In this document: one piece after another, positions 27,963 through 41,402 of the stretch
Position numbering within the stretch: position 1 is the stretch's first letter
Layout: every line of letters begins with the position of its first letter
Source of the DNA: Metopolophium dirhodum
Lineage: Eukaryota > Arthropoda > Insecta > Hemiptera > Aphididae
Direction of reading: 5' to 3'
DNA: 64,000 nucleotides
Assembly (NCBI RefSeq): GCF_019925205.1
Contig: NC_083566.1
Coordinates: forward strand, 6,634,001-6,698,000
The notes under the pieces: model-generated
Told to the model about the DNA's origin: nothing
Databases searched by the model: none
The model's input: the letters and a program-made list of their open reading frames with translations, nothing else
Made by a program: the position numbers and the translations under genes

Positions 27963-29601
27963 GTAAGTACATACAATTTATATCAAGTTTAGAACGTATA
28001 ATTTTAATCAAAATAATAATAATAAGACATCGGTAGGTACTGTGAACGTAAACAGTGTGAATCCAGATTTGTCGGCTGTATTTTATTTCTTGACATTAAA
28101 ATATTACGTGTAACTTTCAGAGGATTGTGTATAGCATCACAAAATATTAGCACTTTTCTTTTATGCATTTGTTTTTCTTAAAAGCAAGCACATAGTTTGT
28201 TCTCTTTTTATCAAGACAAAAGGATAGGTTTAACAAATTCGGACTCTGGTGGGAATCATGAAAATAAGAATGGCCCCTAGGCCGCCGAGGTATTGAAAAA
28301 AAAAGTTGCAAAAAAACAAAGAAGTTTCGTCAGATGAATAATGTTCGGGTAACAAAAATCTATAAAATAGCTTAAGAACTCAGAAACGTTAGCAGAAAAG
28401 AGTGATGAACTTTTTTGTATATATTTTTCCCTTTTTCCATGTTTGCTGAGCACTTAAAACTTTTCAAAACCCAATTTTTGTACGTAGTTTTAGAATTAGA
28501 ACCACTGCATACATAAAGTATCAGGTATCTGAATTATGTTTATGTAATTAAACATGTTATGTCATAATATTTTATATTTGTTATTGTTTTCATAAATAAA
28601 ACAATACAATATTTTTATTTTTAATACAATTCAAAACTTGTTAGGCGTATATTATAAATAATTTTATGACGTTTTAATATTATTTACACTTTTTTAATAA
28701 ATATTCATTAAAATGTTAAGAAAGATTGTTTAGAATTATTTTATAAAGATTTGTTTTATTTTTTTTTCTGCATAGTGGCCAGTATTGTGGCGTTTAAAAA
28801 TAGCTACAATTATCTAATCATATTTATAAAAACAAGGACTTTTTAGCACAATTGTAATACAATGAGGACTCGAATTTGTATTTTTCAAAGTGGTTAGGGG
28901 TTGTAGAAACTTGAGCAACTGAAAAGTGAAACACACGTTAATGTAATACATACCTATGAATTGTACATAAACTAGCTACAACTCACATATCATAATATAA
29001 TAAAGCATTATATTAGAAAAAATTGTATTGAGTACGAGTAAAAAATAAGTATTTAGGTATAAGGTACCTATATTATGTTCAAATTTGTTGGTATTGAAAG
29101 TTGAAAGTAATACTTTTAGTATTACTAAATATGGTTATCGGACTTTCAACATCGCAATTTGTACTTTAAAAACATGTACAGTCGACGTTAACACGCAAAG
29201 AAAATGCTGTTTGAATCTTTTTTTGAGTAGTTAATAGTGTATAATAAATGGCTTATAATATTATTGGTATTATAAATATTATGCATCGTTACTATTCCAA
29301 GTTCCGAACGAACACGTTTCACGTCTCTCAAATCTTGTTGTATATGTTCGTAATAATTGTAACTAAACATAAAAATGTAATTATTTTACAATTATTGTTA
29401 CCTAATAAAGGTTTAAAAATATTGCAATTTTGAAATACATCAGAGCGTTTGAAAACCCATCGGTTAATGAATCAAGAATATGATGCCTTAGTTTTTTCAT
29501 TAAATACCTATGTATAGTAGTAATACCTATATATACGCATTATAGGAAATATGGTGCAAAAAGAGTAGGTTCAGTCGTTCAGTATTATAATACAGTATAA
29601 A

Positions 29602-30048
29602 TTCAGTGTACGGATTAGATAAGTAGTTTTTTTATCTAGATAAAGATAAAGATAATGCAACTCTTATGTATCTAGATAGATATAAAAGATAGCTTAACTC
29701 ATATTTATCTAGATAAAGATACAATTTTTTTTTTTAAATGGGTTTTAAAATTTAGGTATATTTTAGTTGGGCACTAGGAACATAATAATAATAATAATGA
29801 TATAAATAAAAATAATTACATTATTTATAAACCATAAACTTGGTTTGAGAATCTGTATAAATATTTAAAATGCGTTTGTACGATTTCGCGATTTTTTTCA
29901 ATGAAAAATGTATCTAGATGAGTTCATTTAGATTAGTAAAAAAATTATCTACGATGAAGGTTTAGATGCCTTGTAACTATTTATCTAGATAAGATAAAAG
30001 ATGAACAAATAGTTATCTAGATATTCATCTAGATAAGTCCGAACAAAG
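29602..30048. mobile_element. TATCTAGATA-rich foldback MITE (hAT-like)
   Basis: The termini are imperfect inverted copies (CAGTGTACGGAT at the left, ATAAGTCCGAACAAAG at the right). Many TATCTAGATA-type repeats lie inside in both orientations, and the element is flanked by near-identical 8-mers, AGTATAAA (29594-29601) and AGTATAAT (30049-30056). An 8-bp target duplication suggests the hAT superfamily. No transposase is encoded. Confidence 0.55.
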
Positions 30049-30689
30049 AGTATAATATAGTAAAACAGAATATAGCAGAATATTATTAGTATGTACATGG
30101 AAAATGTTAAGATATAATATAATTAATCAATCATTCAAAATAAAATCAAACATAATATCGAAAAAATAATATAAGCTAAGTGTCGAACTAAGTTCCTTAC
30201 TAACAAATATATTATATTGACAATCGAAACTATAATATTATATTGATATTATAAATTAGTAAATTACATAATATCGATAATATTATCAAATAAAATATTT
30301 TTTTAAATCGATGTACATTTAATCGAAGAACATAATATTATATTATTCAAGTTTTTAGAACTTCGATAATATTACATATAAGTAAATTTGCTGGCGTATA
30401 ACAAAATATGTACCAATAATTGATAATTGTGTTACTTATTTTTAATTTTGAAGATATATAGGTAGGCAGGTACTATTTAATCACGAATTAATATAGATCG
30501 ATCATTTTTTTTTTCGTTCAGACTTTAATAATTTTATTTATGTTATCAATCCGCAGAACTAATCAAATTACATTTTGTAATGCAGTTTGTTGTAGTTATA
30601 ATCCTCAAAAACTAAGTATTGCGGATATGGTGGAGGGGCTTGTATTATAGCGGATACGTATACTTGCGAATATAACAATGTTTTAAATC

Positions 30690-31310
30690 CGGCTTTACCG
30701 AAAGCTGTAGTGGCTGGCCGAAATAATGACGGATTTTCCGAGCCGAACCGAAGGGGAAATATGAAAGGAACACGTGTAAAACGGTATAAAATGCCTATTT
30801 ATTTTCTCATATATTTCTGTTTATGTGCATTTTTTTCAATCACGTTTCCTCGCGGTCCATCGGGTTCCCGGCGTTTTTCTCTTTTGCTGCAAATGTGCGC
30901 CGGAGTCTGATAGGTGTACCTGTTATGCCTGCTATATACGCTTTTCACATTTTTCCGGCCTTAACCAGAAATATTTTTCTGCATACCTTTTTGGTTTTAT
31001 ATAGTATTATTATTATTACCATCGTCGTTTTTTCTTCTCTTTTCCCTAACCACTCAAAAGAAAACCGTAAACGATTCGTTTGACCGGGTAAAGTAAAAAA
31101 AAATGGTGAAAAAGTTATGAGGAATGTCCGAATGTGTGTGTAGGCAGTTGTAGGCAGGTAAGTACACTGTTTTTTTTCGCATCCCCAACGATCCGTCATT
31201 GTGACGAGCGCGCGTATCGTTACACTCGACCGACCCCCATGTGTGGTATAAAACAGATGGCCGTGTGATTTTTCAAGTATAACTTAGATTGCTACACGGT
31301 TTTTGACGGG
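30690..31310. promoter_or_regulatory. GC-richer intronic island
   Basis: About 600 bases have raised GC/CpG content and reduced low-complexity sequence. Short frames on both strands overlap one another and are not convincing genes. Confidence 0.2.
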
Positions 31311-31562
31311 GTTTATATTTTTACCGAGCACTAACATCAACATCTTGATTTCACGAGGTCAAACAGCGTCAGCATGGTATACATTATATGGTGGAAACGC
31401 CACCAAGGTATAGTTAGGTATTTGCCACGTTTGTACAAAATCAAGCCATAATCCAAGACTAGCATTTGTACGAAAAATAGCAGCTGTGATGAGTGTGATG
31501 TAAAAATGTGTACCTATTAAATTAGTATATAAATACATACTTATAATTACCTAACTAAACCA

Positions 31563-32003
31563 TTAAGGGGATTCGATACCGTGATTTTCTGTTTTTGTCT
31601 AACACACGCGCGACATAGTATTTTAGACGTGTTTTTTGTCAAACATTCCAATTGATCTATTGAAGCGATAAGAATTCTGAAAACAGATTTTAATTTGTCG
31701 TCAAGTCTATTTGAAATCGACTCTCCCACATTTTTGATATTATCCCCCAAATTCCAGAATACGTCATATTAAAAAAGAGTATTTAAACATTTTTGTATTT
31801 CAATTTTTGGAGAAGCTAAAATCAAAAATCAAAATTGTGGGAAAGTCGATTTCAAATAGACTTGCCGACAAATTCAAATTTGTTTTCAGCATTCTCGTCA
31901 CTTCATTAGATCAATTGATATGTTTGGCAAAGAATCCGTCAAAAATCCTATGTCGCGCGTGTGTTAGACAAAAACAGAAAATCACGGTATGGAATCCCCT
32001 TAA
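31563..32003. mobile_element. Long foldback MITE bounded by TTAA
   Basis: The element starts TTAAGGGGATTC and ends GAATCCCCTTAA. Its two halves of nearly 200 bases are inverted copies of each other, which is why similar frames (sharing CRACVRQKQKIT) read outward-to-inward on both strands. TTAA at both outer ends fits a piggyBac-type TTAA target. The halves have diverged by scattered substitutions, so insertion or duplication is not recent. It encodes no transposase, and the repeated frames are not genes. The transcript of either strand would form a long hairpin. Confidence 0.75.
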
Positions 32004-32758
32004 GATCAATTGATGACATTATAACTTAGATTAATCACATTTATTATAATATTATAATATACCAGTTGTAGCAGTCACTATATTTACGATAAACTCGTAT
32101 AGCTCATGTCTGATTTGCAGATATTTTACAATAGCTATAATAATAGTAGGTACAATACTCGCGAGTGCCTGATGTGTGCGTCATGTTCAAATCATAAATC
32201 GAATAACAAATAAAACGTTGTTAAATATCTAATAACATTGTGCCAATAAAAATACTCTCGTTAAGTTTTAGATCCAATTCATAATAAATTATACTATAAC
32301 AATAACACAATAACTATGAGTACATAACCGTTATGTGTAAAAATAGGATTTTGCCGTCAAAACCACTAAAATGAGTACACACAACGCTATAGATTCAATT
32401 AATTATGTGACAAAACACACGAATAGCTTAATTAATTCTATCAGTTTTGCATAATAAAATACACGTTTATCTCAATAGATTACATTTCTAAGAGAAGGAC
32501 ACCCTTAGATTGTATTTTTTATATTTTTTGGTGAATATCAATTGGTAATAAAATTCTCATACAATAAACCAAAATGTCATGAAATTAAAATAATGTTACG
32601 AATTGAGTTGATTGTTTAATGGAAACACCGTTGAAATATAATAGGTATTGAACTATTGAATAAAGAATATTATTTTATATTTTTATCCACATGAAACTTT
32701 TCACTAATAGACTATAATTTGTTTGATAACTATTTTCTTTTCGAGCTTTTATTATAAA

Positions 32759-32876
32759 CTAGCTGTCCCATTTTCGTAAGAACCTTCTTTGTACAAAATA
32801 TTACAAAAAATTTTAAAAAATGATGAATGGAATCGGTAAAAGCGTTCTCAAGTTATGGCATGACCAAGGAATATAT
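32759..32876 (-). mobile_element. Very short Helitron-like remnant
   Basis: On the minus strand the segment begins near a TATATATTCC-type AT-rich start. It then carries an ACTTGAGAACGCTTTTACCGA motif typical of non-autonomous insect Helitrons and finishes GGACAGCTAG followed by T. The CTAG-T end is the expected 3' terminus of a Helitron. Only about 115 bases remain, so class assignment is tentative. Confidence 0.45.
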
Positions 32877-34159
32877 ATTATACAATAATAATTATACGCT
32901 AAGTGTTTATTTTGTGACAAATAAATTGAATATTATTATTTTACATTAATTAAAAATATAGTTTTATGTAATTACACGGTATATTTTTTATATACTTATA
33001 GTGAATAAACATTAAACATAATAAAATCTTTTGAACATAATTATTTTTTTACGTTTGCCATCTTAAAGTAGATTTAGATTATTAATTGTTGGTAATATTA
33101 TAATTTACATCACTAGAAAACACATTAAAAACCAATCCTTTTTTTTTTGCGTGATGGGACTGCTTGCACATTACGTCGACAAAAACCTATACTAAGTACT
33201 ATTCATTATTATTTTATTTGTGTTATTATTATTATTATTAAATAAAACAAATAAAGTTAATATAATATATAAGTAAACAATAGTTGGCCAACGACCCTTG
33301 AAAAATTAGTTATGACTTTTGATCTTTGAAATCATCAACAAGCAAAACACTTACCGTTTAAAAACAAATATATAATTTTTTGTAAATAAAAAGGGTGGCT
33401 ATACCTAATGACTAATGAGTAATGATAATAATAAAAATAAATACACAGTGTAATAATTAATGTAAATTATTTAATTATTATTTTAATTTTTTAGTTTAAG
33501 CTTAGTTCAACATTTAAGCTTATCTAAATATTGTATTATAAAGTAATTTTAATGATAATCTTAATTTAATGCTTAATTAATTATTGCATTATAATGTATA
33601 CAAAATTAAAGACGAGCGTGTGTTGTTAGAACACATTTAAATATTTAATGAAGATATCTTTGCATGAAAATTAACATTTTGGTTATTAAATAATACTTTT
33701 AAATAATGCAAATGTATATTCATACATTAATAAAATATATAAAGGTAGACAAATTTCGATTGATGAATTCAAAATAAAATTATTCCATATTTTCCTTACG
33801 TATTTAAAAATTGGCTTCATTTTTACAATAATACAACTACGCATATTTTTATTTAGATCTTAGAACTAGTAAGTACAAAATATAGGGTCAAAGACTAATA
33901 AAAAAAAATAAAAACTTAAACAATAGGTACCTAGGTACTATAAATTGGATTCTCAGTTTCTACCTACCTAACGATGTTTTAATATTATATGATCTGATCG
34001 CCAAGACGTGATACCTAATCAAAAGATAAAGCGCAAAGACGTTAGACCTTTTGTTGTATCTCAGATTTATTTACACCTGTTTTTTTCCCACTCTGACACA
34101 AATTAGATAAATTGCAAACTCTTGTCCTTTTTACACGTCGTGTGTCGTTGCCAGGTTTT

Positions 34160-34640
34160 TTTTTTTATTTTTATTAGATAAACTAGCAGGGAACCGTAGC
34201 CGACCAGTAGTAGCGAGGAAAAATAAATCCGTCAATTGACAGCGTCTATATATCGGTGCACGCACAGTACTTGTTTGTGTTGTGTGTATCTACGGCGTAA
34301 CCCGGGCAAAAGGTCCACGTAGTAATTAAGTTTTAATCCCTTTGGTCCTCAGCAAACAGGGATGGACGAAGAAAAAAAAAAGAGGACCAGTGGGGGCGCA
34401 TATATAGTTTCCAATTTTCTCAAGTATAACTCAAACGGAGCAAAGCCTATACAAAGTGGCCACGTGCTCTGAATATTTCGTGTACATATATTGAGAGAGG
34501 GGAATCGTGCCGCGATTAAATCTAGTTTATGGATACATTATATGGCGCTAGGTAATTGTCGTATCGACCTGCGCAAATAAGGGCGATTGCGTTAATGGGA
34601 GACGGTTAAACTCCTTTAATGCTTGTTTAATGACCTCAAG
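34160..34640. promoter_or_regulatory. GC-richer intronic island
   Basis: A GC/CpG-richer interval with no open frame of note. The left edge (CTAGCAGGGAACCG at about 34184) could also be a minus-strand Helitron 3' end, but nothing else supports that. Confidence 0.2.
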
Positions 34641-34649
34641 GCTATTTTT

Positions 34650-34699
34650 TATTATTATTATTATTATGGTTATCATTATTATGGTTATCATTATTATGT
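34650..34699 (+). repeat. ATTATTATGGTTATC short tandem repeat
   Basis: A 15-base unit is repeated about two and a half times next to an ATT microsatellite. Confidence 0.75.
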
Positions 34700-36794
34700 G
34701 GGTGTTGTTTTCATTGTTATTTGTATTTATTATTATTATTTTTTTCCGAGTGGAAAATTTGAGGTGATGAGTTGTAATTCATGAACCAGCGCGCTTAAGT
34801 ATGTAATCAACGAATAGTTTCATTTCTCTTGCGTACTTTCATGGAGAATGTACGTGATAAACCACAAAGAAGTAACGCTTAAACGAACTTGCAACAAGTT
34901 GCCAACAATTTTTTCATTCCTCTTAAGTCGTAATTACACCGGTATCATTATTTTTAGGTAATTTCGCACATAATACGGAAAGCGAGTAAAACTTTCTTTT
35001 GATGGCGTACCTATATGTGAACTTTTGGTTATTTATGTGTAATAATGCTATTATAAGTTCGATACGACTAAGATCCGCTTGAAGCGTATTTCTCAAATAA
35101 AAATTTACATATTGTTAGAAAATACAGAGATGAACACTACTATACATTTTCATGATTTGATAACCACCAGCAGGCGGTCCCAAAACGATTAAATGTTCCA
35201 AAATTGGTTTATCGATTAATAAACGTTAAATGTGTTTTTGATTTTATCTTCGTTCAAACAATTAACTTGTATACCCAGAGTTTGACTTGTTTATAAACCA
35301 ATTCGTGCCGTTAAAGTATAGTTTATTTGTAAAAAATACAATACTCTGTTTTTATTTAAATAATTGTTTTTAGACTATTAATCATTAATGTTATAATCAA
35401 TTAATTTTGATACTTTTAAAGTTATTATAGCGTAGTAGGTGGATGATTTAAAACATGTGTATGTATGTATATACAATTAAAATTTAGATTATTTAAAAAT
35501 ATTTTTTCCATTTTCTATAAAAAAATAACTTTTTATTCATTTTTTTTCATATTTTATAGAATACACTACAGTAAAATTAATTTAATCAATAAAACTGTTC
35601 AACTTTATTTATTCCAGTATAGAAATTATAGGTTATAATAATAAGCATTTTATGATTTAAAAGTTTAATAACAAATCAAAAACAAATTATTTGCAAAAAC
35701 ATTAGTTATGTGTTTAAAATTGTAGATTTGCATTTACTAATCAATAATCATATTATTATAATATGGTGTTCAATTGGTTTGATCAACCAGCATGAAATAT
35801 AATTTTGCAATCGTATAATAAACAAAGTTACGATGTTGGATGCGATAGACATAATTTTTTATAATAAAATGAAACATAATTATTGGAAATAAGGATTCAT
35901 ACATTTCGTTGAACCAAATGCACTTCAAAAAATCAGTATGGATATTTATCTCTATTTATTATCACGACACCTATGATAAAATTATATTATAAATTATAAT
36001 AGCAAATGGTTTATTTTATACAGGCAGAAAATAAATACAATTTGAATAATTTACGCACAGTTTCTGCATCAGGCAAAAAAAAAATATTATGGTGTACTTA
36101 ACGTGACGTTGAAAAAACAATCGAACCCTTATTTTTCTGTAGTCCGACATTGTCACTGTGCTGGCTTATTTAAATCTGTCAACTGCGTTTATAGGAGATT
36201 TCAAGTATTTGTACAGCACTGAGTTACTGTCATTCAATGCAAATTCCTGATTAATTATGCAAGCTGGTGAAATGTTAATGAAATCGTTCTGACTATTGAT
36301 TGTGTAGCAATTTATTTCGTTTCACTTAAAAGTTAAAATTAAGGAAAAACCTTTTTCAAAAAGTTTCACCTTATTCGTAAATACAATATATTATTATATA
36401 TTTTGTATATTTCACATTAATCTTTTTTTAATACAAAAACGTACTTACGTCGTCGACATTTTTATAAAAAATATAGTTTTGCATTTATAAAATTTTAAAT
36501 GATAAGAGTTATTTTCAAAAATGTGGTTTCATAATACATATAGGTAAGTAAGTATAGGTGCTACTTCAAACTAAATAAAGACAATTTTTTTTTTTTTAAA
36601 AACAGAATTAGATCACCATAAAGTGTATCTACAGATAAAATATTCATCCTGTATAACAAAGAGTGATTAGCATTATAAACATATATGTATAATTCGTACA
36701 TGTACATAATACGCTTAATATCAAATTCTTGTAGGCCTAACTCATTTAACCTCGCTCATATAAGGGAACTAAAGTAATGAAATAACGATTGGTC

Positions 36795-37000
36795 TTACTT
36801 TTGTTTTCCCCTATTCTGGTTTGGATGTTTCAAAGTCGTGTTAAAAGTGGACGGGTTAGAGAAAGTTTTGGGATGCGGGATGGGCGTACCCGGACAACTT
36901 TTAGGAATTAGTGGAATGAAAATAGGAGAAAACCAGAATTGTTGTTTCCCTCCCTTTTTTCCATTTTGTTTGGGCACATCTGAAACATTTATCATTGTTA
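36795..37000. other. Non-repetitive patch of unknown nature
   Basis: A 200-base patch with raised GC and an open minus-strand frame of 66 codons containing a Pro-rich segment. There is no splice support and no recognised domain. It may be a fragment of an old repeat. Confidence 0.2.
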
Positions 37001-37609
37001 GATAAGTTTCGCCAACTTGTTATTCATATATAAAAGAAAAAAAAATCAAAATAATTATACTGCCTAAGTCGAATGGCTATCACACAGAAAACAAAAGTGA
37101 TTTTTATTTAGATTTTATACTCTATAAACTATAATTTGGTATCATTATTTATTTAATTGTATGAAATCTACACTTAAATTATACTTAGAACATGAACATC
37201 TTAATTATAATATAGAAACAGAATCATTTATAGTTATGGAGCCATTACATTTAGCAAATAATACGTACCAGCATAACGACTTATAATAAGTGGCCGCGTA
37301 CTCATCTTGTCAAGTATACAAAACTAAAATGGCAATCATGTAGAAAAAATGCCGGAGAACTCGTGCTCAGCTAAGGTTTTGAGTGTAGGTACCTTGTCAT
37401 TAAGGTATTACTCAACATTACTGAGGTCATTACTGTTGTAATTCAAAAACGAATATCTGTAGAGACTTTTACTTTAACTGTCGACTTTATCAATTCCTAT
37501 AACGTTTTCATTTTTTTTTTTTTTATAAATGTTGATTAAATTTTATTTTTTGTGTCAAAAACCGTGAAAATGTAACACATGGCTCCTGATATATTGTTAT
37601 GAAAACGGC

Positions 37610-37867
37610 TGAAAAATATTAAAAATACGTAAACACAATTTTTTTTATAAGCATTTAATGTTCAAATTTTGACAAAATTTATTGAAAAATGATTTTGTAG
37701 TTGAATATTTATAAAATGTTCAAATTTTGTAGCTTAGGATTGAAAACTTAAAACAATAGGTTCCATGTAAGTATATTATTCTGTAACTAAAAATATAAAA
37801 ATATTAAAACCACAGTTTTTTTTATAGTTATTTTATGTTCAAATTTGGATGAAATTAAATATTAAAT
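37610..37867 (+). repeat. Two diverged direct repeat units, spaced about 178 bp
   Basis: Units near 37610-37690 and 37787-37867 share an AAATATTAAAA start, a T-tract, and the string TTCAAATTT in the same order. They continue rightwards into a distinctive segment (about 37985-38175). This looks like a decayed dispersed repeat of unknown class. Confidence 0.4.
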
Positions 37868-39334
37868 AACCAATAATAACGATTTTATTTATTTTTTGTA
37901 ATTTTACAATATTAATTGAATTTCTTGGCTACCGTATCAATAATATTAATTAATAACTATATAAATATAATATATAATATCCTAGACTGACAAACCGTCT
38001 CCGTTCGGAATCGTTTTTCGTATACAGTGATATTATATCATTGAATTAAAAAAAAAAAAATGATTACCATTCATTACAGTGACCCACTTTTAACCTACTG
38101 TACAGCAGAGCAACATACACTTACCCGCTTTTTAAGTTTTAAATTTCATTCAGTCGAAAAGTTGATTTTCATCGTAACTCCATACTGTTATAATTACATC
38201 ATATTATCATAACTATTATTATAGACACCCAGGCACAGAGCTCCTCAGTTTTAATCATATTATATTATGCATTATAATGTTGACGATGTATTTTAATGGT
38301 CTACCCATTTAGCATAAATCCTGGTTTTTTTGGAGGTGGAGGTTCTTTCACACGTCTCCCCTTCCAAACGCACTCGGTGCGCCGCCGCACATATTATAGG
38401 TACGTATGCGATTCATTTCTGGTAATAGTGATGATACGTCCGCTTATAAGCGGTTTTATCGCTCACTGTCTTGCGGCAAGTAATGTTTCTGCGGTCTATT
38501 GAGGGATTACTGTTGACAGAAAATATATTAGGTGATTGATTTTATTATTATTATAATACGCCATCATCCACCGGGAAACACGGTGCTCTATTTTCCACGA
38601 GCTTGCACTTCGGTGTGAATAAATACATAATAGAGTATCGTTGTGCTCACTGGGAATTCGTACACAAAATGCTTGCGTCTCGTAACCGCAGCCCTTGTCG
38701 AGCCGTTGATAGCTCGTTTGGTTTTGTCCGTTAATAATATCTTTTTTATACATTTATCGCGTAAAATATTTATTTTTGATTGTTATTCACTTTCAGATAT
38801 CAAAATATAATTTCATAATAATTCAAGTATTCGACGTTCAATTCTAAATCAATATTTGTCAGTGAATAAATTATTTATAAATAGCTGTCAATTTCCTGTA
38901 CAATTATCACGTATAGGTATTTCCCATGATATGTTTCAAATCAAACTTCATTCACTTATGGATATTAAAGTTGGTTAGTCCGTTAGTCGATGAGTGATAA
39001 TAACATTTAACCAGCACCTATTATTGTAATTTGGACATTTAGCCATTATTAGATAGCATACTGATAGACTTAATTTAAACTTGTGCGCTTAATAGAAATA
39101 AGCACCTCACACTTTACTTTGTATTTTACTTTTATAGTATAATAAAATAACAATTATTTTCCACAAAGCCCATGGTCTGTAGGTACTAATAAAAATCAAT
39201 GTGTGTGTTAGAGATCCACAGCCAAGTCTACTGCACACATGGTTTTGAAATTTGGTACAACCAAAATGCTTTAAATGTTGCATTTTAAAGTGGGCCTACT
39301 GCACTGGACCTACATAGGGCTACATTTGGTTACA

Positions 39335-39924
39335 TAAAATAAAATAGTTATTATAGTTGGATATAGATCTATACCTGAATTTCATACTTGATCAAAACCA
39401 CCCAAATTAATGTGTTAAATATATATGCGATTTTCATTTAACGACAGGACAAATCCACTTTCATTATTTAATTTGTAACCGGCAACACCGTCCAGGATCA
39501 GTTATATGTAACAATATATATCTATTAAATAAAATCAAATGCCTAAATCAGATGACCATTATGTAAATCCACAGTTTTCGACCGCGATTTTCATCAAATG
39601 TTTGTCAATAGATTCAGCTAAATCAGTAATGTCATAGACTCATATAGGCTACTTTTTACAATTTACTTTTTACTTTTCAACACATACGATATGTTTAATA
39701 TGGTTGACTCATGGAAAACTATCTTTTTTTTTTATTTTATATATTGTTGCCATCTATGGTAATAGAAAATAAAATAGTTATAATTATGATGGGATTTATA
39801 TTTGGTCTAAACAACTCAAATAATTGTGTTAAAAATCTGTTTATATTTAACCGATAGTTTTAAGTGGTAAATCCACGGGTATTTAATTCGTCTCGAGCAA
39901 TGCCGTGCAGGATCAGCTATAATA
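39335..39924 (+). repeat. Tandemly duplicated Helitron-3'-like repeat
   Basis: Two diverged copies (about 39335-39510 and 39765-39924) share AAAATAGTTAT, an AAATCCAC motif, a GCAA(C/T)(A/G)CCG motif and an ending C(C/G)AGGATCAG. The ending resembles the 3' tail of the Helitron-like element at 58754 (GATCAGCTAG), but the final CTAG is mutated here. These are probably old non-autonomous Helitron tails. Confidence 0.45.
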
Positions 39925-40622
39925 TAGTATAAAATCATAAAATTCTATGATATTGAACCTAAGTATACCATCTTATGATATATTATGTAGTTACTGTGTG
40001 TGCATGTCACACTTTAAATCCTCATCACATTAATCAAATGCACTAATATATAAAACTTTTTTTTAAATTGCGAAGTCGACGTCAGTCGATCCCTATTCTA
40101 AAATTATTTTTAATGAAATTCCCTTAGACTCTTCAATCTTCATATTGTGAAATTTGTTGATATATTTGATAAAAAAGTGCATTTCTGGTTCAATACATTT
40201 AAATGAAAAATTTCTCGAATTCAAGAAAGATAATAATATGGAATGGAAAGTAATTCAATCTTTTTAATGTTGGTATTCAATATAAAAAAAAAAAAACGCT
40301 ATACGTCGGCTTGATTTATATTATTACAAATAAGTAAAAATAATGTTTTTTATTTTTTACCACCATTATTTATAACAGCTTTATCTTCAATCTGACTGAA
40401 TTTTTACATTAACATTACACGATGTCAATTTTAAAAACTTAAATGTCAATAAATGAAATCTAGATATTATAACGTATAAAAAAAGGTCACCCTATAATAT
40501 TTCAATCCTGGCGTGGGGTTTCCGTATCTACATAATCAATCATGTAAGAGCAAAATAATAATATATCAAAGCATTACATTATTTGTTTACAAATTTATAT
40601 ATGAAAAAGTAAGTGACAATAA

Positions 40623-40638
40623 GCACACACACACACAC
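40623..40638 (+). repeat. (CA)8 microsatellite
   Basis: Eight dinucleotide CA units. Confidence 0.85.
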
Positions 40639-40849
40639 TTATACATATGAAGGTAACCTATACAATACTGTTATGCTATAAGCATATTATATTATTCGAT
40701 GCTTTGAAGTGTGTTTATCCAAATAGTTTTTGGGTTCAAATTAAATTTACCAACGCTCGTCGTTTGCAATAAAAACAAAAAAAATGTCATTACGAAAACA
40801 TTCGGAACACGTGCCTATCTATAATAATAAACTGGTATGAAGGTAGGGT

Positions 40850-41402
40850 GGCTGGGAACGACTGCAACGTGATACTTATATGATGTAGTTTGCGAGCTTT
40901 TAAAGTTTTGGACGGGATAATAATAATTTATAAGAAGCACGCGCGTATTCAAAGGATAACTCGGTATCGTTTGTCATGATATAATACCGCCGTTATTTTA
41001 ATTTGTCAAATGGATTTTGAATTATTGTAGGTAGTTGTACACATCATAATGACATTGCAGTGTATGTAATATAATAATATATCATATAGGTAGTAAATAG
41101 TAACATTTTAGACTCGTATTGTGAAATAAAACTGCTGCAAGTTGCAACAACAACAACAATAATACGTAGTAATGATCACACGTTAAACGACAGACGCGTA
41201 CCCACGTCAAGTCTCGGGACTTGGACCGCGCGGAGGGCATCGTATACGACCGTCCCCGGACAAAGGAAATTTAAAACCGTCGACCGACCGACTATATTAA
41301 TGTAATATAATATATTATTTATCGTATATACATAAGTAATATGGTGTATAGACCCACTACGGGGTGGCGGGTGCAGTGGCATGAAGAACAACCGCGTGCA
41401 TA
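40850..41402. promoter_or_regulatory. GC-richer intronic island interrupted by a hAT insertion
   Basis: Raised GC with GGACAAAGG at about 41258. The island continues on the far side of the transposon at 41403-42456, so the insertion split one island in two. Confidence 0.2.

Noticed and set aside
31547..32013. Two similar small proteins encoded divergently
   Set aside because: They are the two arms of a foldback MITE bounded by TTAA, not genes.
34181..34210. Possible minus-strand Helitron 3' end (CTAGCAGGGAACCG)
   Set aside because: Only one end motif is present, with no 5' module or second copy seen.
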